The translations under genes and the position numbers were made by a program. A DNA stretch of 8,499 bases from DATHBP01 sp035296085 (GTDB lineage Bacteria; Actinomycetota; Actinomycetes; Propionibacteriales; Nocardioidaceae), in assembly GCA_035296085.1 (NCBI GenBank), contig DATHBP010000140.1:1-8499 (forward strand), in the 5' to 3' direction. Below, piece after piece: positions 5,782 to 8,499 of the stretch; position 1 is the stretch's first letter, and every line of letters starts with the position of its first letter. The notes beneath the pieces are model-generated. The model was given only the letters and a program-made list of their open reading frames with translations. It was not told where the DNA came from and ran no database searches.

Positions 5782-7623
5782 TCAGTCGTGGCTGATCTCG
5801 TCGATGACCTGCGCGCCGAGCTCGCGTGCGAGCAGGTCGGTGTGCTCGATCCCGCCGCTGTGCACGACGGGGTCATCGGGGTGCGGCTCGCCGTCGACAC
5901 CGGCCGGAGGGGACTCGGCGGCTCTGAACCCATCGGGGTCCGCGCCCGCCGCGGTCGTCGCGGGCTGTCGTGCGACGGTGGTGTCAGCGGAGCCTTGCGC
6001 CGCCGAGCTGTCGAGGACAGCCCCCACCTGCCAGTCGACACCGAGCACGTCCATCAACGACTGCCGGAGGATCTCGTCGTTGCCCGACCGCAGGAAGGAC
6101 TCGCGAGCTCCTGGGTTGGCCAGCGAGATCGTCAGCTTGCTGTCTGTCACGTCGAGGACCTGCGCGTGCTGGCTGAGCAAGATCCAGGTAAAGCGCCGGC
6201 GCGACTTGACCTTCTCGAGGACCTCCGGCCAGAGCCGCCGCACATCCACCACACCGAGCGGGCCGTCGCTGTGCACAAGTGGCTCGGTCGGCCCCTCCAG
6301 TGACGCCGCGGCTGTCGGCGCTGGTGCCTGCGACGCACGAGCAGGCGCTGCTGGGCCACGGTCCGGGGCGGATGCGTGCCGCGGCTCAGCGGGTGGCGCC
6401 GCCGCTCGTGGGGCCGGTAGGGGAGTCTCGGCGCCGGCAGCCTCGGGGGCGGCCGCGATGGCCATGCGCCGCTCGAGCCGGTCGAGCCGGGCGTGCAGAC
6501 CTTCGGTCGAGTGATCGGCTCCGGGGAGCAGGACCCGGGCGCAGATCAGCTCGAGCAGCAGCCGGGGCGCGGTCGCTCCGCGCATATCCGTGAGCCCCTG
6601 GCTGACCAGGTCGGCCGCTCGGGTCAGCTGGCCGATGCCGAAGCGCGCAGACTGCGAGGCGTACTGGTCGGCCTGGTCGGCCGGCACGTCGAGGAGGCCC
6701 TTGGAGACCGCATCGGGCACCTGGGCCACGATGAGCAGGTCGCGCAGCCGTTGCAGCACGTCCTCGGCGAAGCGGCGTGGGTCTTGGCCGGTCTCGACGA
6801 CCTTGTCGACGACCGCGAACACGGTGCCGCCGTCGCCGGCCGCGAAGGCGTCCACCACCTCGTCGAGCAGCGACTGCGGGGTGTATCCGAGCAGCGACGT
6901 GGTCAAGGCGTACGTCACACCGTCGTCGCCGGCGCCCCCCATCAGCTGGTCGAGCACCGAGAGCGTGTCGCGGACCGAGCCCGCACCGGCGCGAACGATC
7001 AACGGCAGAGCCGCGGCGTCCACGTGGACGCCCTCGTTGACGCACATGGTGGTGAGGTAGTCGGCAAGCATGCGCGGAGGGACGAGCCGGAACGGGTAAT
7101 GGTGGGTGCGCGAGCGGATCGTGCCGATGACCTTGTCGGGCTCGGTCGTCGCGAAGACGAAGCGCAGGTGCGCCGGCGGCTCCTCCACCAGCTTGAGCAG
7201 CGCGTTGAAGCCGGCCGAGGACACCATGTGGGCCTCGTCGATGATGTAGACCTTGTAGCGCGAGGCGACCGGGGCGAAGAACGCCCGCTCACGAAGGTCT
7301 CGGGCGTCGTCCACCCCGCCGTGGCTGGCGGCGTCGATCTCGATCACGTCGATGGACCCGGGGCCGCCGCGGGCAAGGTCGCGGCAGCTGTCGCACTGTC
7401 CGCAAGGCTCTGCCGTCGGTCCTTGGGTGCAGTTGAGCGCGCGGGCCAGGATGCGCGCACTGGTGGTCTTGCCGCAGCCGCGCGGGCCGGAGAATAGGTA
7501 TGCGTGGTGGACCCGGTTCTTTGCCAGCGCCGCCTGCAACGGTGCCGTGACGTGCTCCTGCCCGATGACGTCGGCGAACGTGTCCGGCCGATAGCGCCGG
7601 TAGAGCGCCAGCGGTGCGTCCAT
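5782..7623 (-). CDS. dnaX: DNA polymerase III subunit gamma/tau
   Basis: The ATPase motor of the replicative clamp loader, which opens and loads the beta sliding clamp. The 613-residue product has an AAA+ domain: LYRRYRPDTFADVIGQEHV (7-25), Walker A GPRGCGKT (46-53), a zinc site with C65, C74, C77 and C80, Walker B IIDEAH (127-132), sensor 1 FATTEPDKVIGTIRSR (157-172) and the sensor 2 region GAGSVRDTLSVLDQ (213-226). A collar domain lies at about 230-370. A Pro/Ala-rich linker (about 392-445) and a tau-like C-terminal domain with RRLWPEVLEKVKSRRRFTW (462-480) follow. The start is ATG at 7623-7621, with AGGAGA at 7631-7636 seven bases before it and the conserved family N-terminus right after. 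The frame runs on to 7725, but that extension enters the SRP RNA. I see no A-rich slippery run, so only the full-length form is expected. Confidence 0.98.
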   Translation of the reverse strand: MDAPLALYRRYRPDTFADVIGQEHVTAPLQAALAKNRVHHAYLFSGPRGCGKTTSARILARALNCTQGPTAEPCGQCDSCRDLARGGPGSIDVIEIDAASHGGVDDARDLRERAFFAPVASRYKVYIIDEAHMVSSAGFNALLKLVEEPPAHLRFVFATTEPDKVIGTIRSRTHHYPFRLVPPRMLADYLTTMCVNEGVHVDAAALPLIVRAGAGSVRDTLSVLDQLMGGAGDDGVTYALTTSLLGYTPQSLLDEVVDAFAAGDGGTVFAVVDKVVETGQDPRRFAEDVLQRLRDLLIVAQVPDAVSKGLLDVPADQADQYASQSARFGIGQLTRAADLVSQGLTDMRGATAPRLLLELICARVLLPGADHSTEGLHARLDRLERRMAIAAAPEAAGAETPLPAPRAAAPPAEPRHASAPDRGPAAPARASQAPAPTAAASLEGPTEPLVHSDGPLGVVDVRRLWPEVLEKVKSRRRFTWILLSQHAQVLDVTDSKLTISLANPGARESFLRSGNDEILRQSLMDVLGVDWQVGAVLDSSAAQGSADTTVARQPATTAAGADPDGFRAAESPPAGVDGEPHPDDPVVHSGGIEHTDLLARELGAQVIDEISHD

Positions 7624-7630
7624 GCGTACG

Positions 7631-7636
7631 TCTCCT
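7631..7636 (-). promoter_or_regulatory. Shine-Dalgarno fixing the dnaX start
   Basis: AGGAGA on the minus strand, seven bases before the ATG at 7623. It supports this start over the longer in-frame start at 7725, which would overlap the SRP RNA gene. Confidence 0.8.
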
Positions 7637-7689
7637 ATGTCCAGCCGCACCTTAACCATCGACGACGACAACCGGCCATGCCTGCAAGG

Positions 7690-7702
7690 GGCTTCCGAAG
7701 CC
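7690..7702 (-). terminator. Candidate hairpin just 3' of the SRP RNA
   Basis: The minus strand reads GGCTTCGGAAGCC, which folds as a five-pair stem with a CGG loop, a few bases after the closing stem of the SRP RNA. No T-tract follows, so it may be a Rho-dependent or T-less terminator, a processing barrier, or simply readthrough sequence into dnaX. Confidence 0.35.
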
Positions 7703-7707
7703 GGTGG

Positions 7708-7802
7708 AGGTGACCCCCCGCGCACCCAGCAGAGCTCACTTGCCCTTGCTGCCTTCCGGCCCTGGGGGATTGGGCGAGGTGCCGCCGCACGGGGGGTCGC
7801 AG
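7708..7802 (-). ncRNA. ffs: Signal recognition particle RNA (4.5S-type, small bacterial form)
   Basis: The RNA core that, with Ffh, targets membrane and secreted proteins to the Sec translocon. The minus strand carries the universal apical domain GGGCCGGAAGGCAGCAAGGGCA at about 7743-7764, with the GGAA tetraloop and the asymmetric AGCA loop that bind the Ffh M domain. The closing stem is visible: 7787-7798 (minus strand GACCCCCCGTGC) pairs with 7712-7723 (GCGCGGGGGGTC) over 12 pairs, one of them G-U. The RNA is about 90-97 nt; the exact ends are estimated from the stem and from the -10-like box at 7806-7811. It lies about 85 nt upstream of dnaX on the same strand, a placement common in actinobacteria, and is divergent from tRNA-Ser. 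Confidence 0.93.
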
Positions 7803-7805
7803 GTC

Positions 7806-7811
7806 AGTCTA
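7806..7811 (-). promoter_or_regulatory. Candidate -10 element of the SRP RNA promoter
   Basis: TAGACT on the minus strand fits TANNNT, and its downstream edge is six to seven bases from the predicted 5' end of the SRP RNA, the expected distance to a start site. No clear -35 hexamer is visible at 16-19 bases. Confidence 0.5.
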
Positions 7812-7851
7812 CGACGGCTCACGTCGCGGGCGGCAGCGTCCACGGAGCCGC

Positions 7852-7857
7852 TAGCCT
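7852..7857 (+). promoter_or_regulatory. Candidate -10 element of the tRNA-Ser promoter
   Basis: TAGCCT on the plus strand fits TANNNT and ends seven bases before the first base of the mature tRNA at 7865. Initiation from it would give almost no 5' leader. No convincing -35 is seen. It sits in the 62-nt space shared with the divergent SRP RNA promoter. Confidence 0.35.
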
Positions 7858-7864
7858 CGGCGAC

Positions 7865-7952
7865 GGAGGATTCGCATAGTGGCCTAGTGCGCACGCTTGG
7901 AAAGCGTGTTGGGTGCAAGCCCTCAGGGGTTCGAATCCCCTATCCTCCGCCA
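7865..7952 (+). tRNA. tRNA-Ser, anticodon GGA
   Basis: A type II tRNA that reads UCC and UCU serine codons. The acceptor arms are GGAGGAT (7865-7871) and ATCCTCC (7942-7948), followed by discriminator G7949 and an encoded CCA (7950-7952). The anticodon stem CACGC/GCGTG encloses the loop TTGGAAA, giving anticodon GGA. A long variable arm typical of serine tRNAs follows (around TTGGGTGCAAGCCCTCA). The T arm is AGGGG-TTCGAAT-CCCCT. All arms are intact. The gene is divergent from the SRP RNA and upstream of a transporter gene on the same strand. Confidence 0.96.
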
Positions 7953-8191
7953 GCTGACCAGACCGGGACGTGGGGGCCGATCACGCTCACTGCCGCCTGG
8001 TCTGCCCGCACTGGCAGGGCCAACTCGGGTAGCGGGGTCGGGCGCTCGGGCAAACACCGCAGCCTCGAGATCAAGCCACCCAATCATGGCTCTCTGTAGC
8101 CGGCTGATCTCATCCCGGCGGATACCATGCGCATTGTGCTCGCGACCGGCAGCGCCGGCAAGTGCCGGCCTGCGATACCGAGAGGGTATTG
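7953..8191. other. Non-coding gap with several short inverted repeats between tRNA-Ser and the transporter gene
   Basis: No convincing gene was found here; frames crossing it also cross the tRNA or run antisense to the transporter. It contains CAGACC (7959-7964) opposite GGTCTG (7999-8004), and CTGCC (8002-8006) opposite GGCAG (8013-8017), either of which might end tRNA transcription. A longer hairpin pairs GAGATCA plus GCC (8067-8077, one bulged A) with GGC plus TGATCTC (8102-8111). No T-tract terminator and no clear two-box promoter are visible; TACCAT at 8123-8128 is only a weak -10-like match for the transporter. Confidence 0.4.
8154..8169 (+). repeat. Small hairpin just upstream of the transporter start
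   Basis: GCCGGC-AAGT-GCCGGC forms a perfect six-pair stem with a four-base loop, ending 22 bases before the transporter ATG and 10 bases before its ribosome binding site GAGAGGG (8180-8186). It could be a leader hairpin or a repressor half-site pair, but GCCGGC is a common hexamer in such GC-rich DNA. Confidence 0.3.
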
Positions 8192-8499
8192 ATGTACCAG
8201 GTCGACAACGCCGCGAAGGTGTTCAGCGAGCACCGAAAGGCAGGGCGTACCGGCAAACGCTGGGTCAATCAGACTGTCCTGGCGCTGGGCATGACCAGCC
8301 TGTTCACCGACATCTCCTCCGAGATGATCACCGCGATCTTGCCGATGTACCTCGTGTTCGGTCTCCACCTTTCACCGTTGGCTTTCGGTGTGGTCGACGG
8401 CTTGTATGCAGGGGCAACAGCCGTGGTCCGGCTACTGGGCGGCTTCGTAGCTGATCGCGCGCGCCGGCACAAAGAGGTGGCCGTCGTTGGCTACTTCCT
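8192..8499 (+). CDS. Major facilitator superfamily transporter, N-terminal part (cut by window end)
   Basis: An inner-membrane secondary transporter; the substrate cannot be told from this fragment. The frame is open from ATG 8192 to the window edge, giving 102 residues. A basic cytosolic leader of about 27 residues (MYQVDNAAKVFSEHRKAGRTGKRW) is followed by a first membrane segment around VLALGMTSLFTDISSEMITA and ILPMYLVFG. A second segment follows around FGVVDGLYAGATAVVRLLGG. The cytosolic loop motif A then appears as GGFVADRARRHKE (residues 83-95), a strong MFS marker. The TSLFTDISSEM signature marks a particular MFS_1 subgroup of uncharacterised exporters. GAGAGGG at 8180-8186 supports the ATG; a later ATG at 8291 would cut into the first membrane segment. 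Codon third positions are less GC-rich than in the neighbouring genes. Confidence 0.85.
   Translation, partial: MYQVDNAAKVFSEHRKAGRTGKRWVNQTVLALGMTSLFTDISSEMITAILPMYLVFGLHLSPLAFGVVDGLYAGATAVVRLLGGFVADRARRHKEVAVVGYF

Noticed and set aside
4403..6514. A 703-codon open frame on the plus strand
   Set aside because: It is antisense to the DUF5063 gene, recR, ybaB and dnaX. Its Ser/Pro/Arg-rich composition is typical of a GC-rich shadow frame, and it has no recognisable domain.
5782..7725. Longer dnaX reading frame starting at 7725
   Set aside because: The extra 34 codons run into the SRP RNA gene, have no family resemblance, and the ATG at 7623 has a well-placed AGGAGA and the conserved DnaX N-terminus.
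7704..8099. Plus-strand open frame across 7704-8099
   Set aside because: It reads through both the SRP RNA and tRNA-Ser genes and shows no protein family features.
8084..8368. Minus-strand open frame opposite the transporter start
   Set aside because: It is antisense to clear MFS coding sequence, and its product resembles no known protein.
1..8499. CRISPR array, transposase, integrase, or toxin-antitoxin module
   Set aside because: I saw no regularly spaced direct repeats, no such protein families and no terminal repeats of an insertion sequence.

Overview
The window is very GC-rich DNA with actinobacterial gene order and actinobacterial versions of the SRP RNA, DnaX, RecR and aspartate kinase. 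GTG starts are frequent (aspartate kinase, DUF5063, recR, ybaB). I place it in Actinomycetota, possibly near Nocardioidaceae/Propionibacteriales; the genus-level placement is only a guess.

Layout: (1) 1-1594, plus strand: the C-terminal part of an acetoacetyl-CoA synthetase that starts before the window. (2) 1595-1707: a convergent intergenic gap almost filled by a nested imperfect inverted repeat. (3) 7623 down to 1708, minus strand: a run of housekeeping genes in the order dnaX, ybaB/ebfC, recR, DUF5063 protein, aspartate kinase, aspartate-semialdehyde dehydrogenase. (4) About 7708-7802, minus strand: the signal recognition particle RNA, just upstream of dnaX. (5) 7865-7952, plus strand: tRNA-Ser(GGA), divergent from the SRP RNA. 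(6) 7953-8191: a non-coding gap with several small inverted repeats. (7) 8192 to the right edge, plus strand: the start of a major facilitator transporter, cut by the window end.

The minus-strand run combines two functional groups. dnaX (clamp loader), ybaB (nucleoid-associated) and recR (recombinational repair) form a cluster widely conserved in bacteria. The DUF5063 gene overlaps recR by 8 nt, so it belongs physically to that group. After a 106-nt gap with its own promoter-like element come aspartate kinase and asd, overlapping by 4 nt (ATGA). They catalyse the first two steps from aspartate to lysine, diaminopimelate, threonine and methionine. Aspartate kinase has a strong Shine-Dalgarno in front of an internal ATG at codon 250, the classic arrangement for a separately translated beta subunit.

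I found no convincing new biological system here: no mobile element, CRISPR array, defence or toxin-antitoxin module. The points most worth a second look are the nested hairpin element at 1602-1703, the DUF5063 gene coupled to recR, the structured gap and compositional shift around the transporter beside the tRNA, and the internal start in aspartate kinase.
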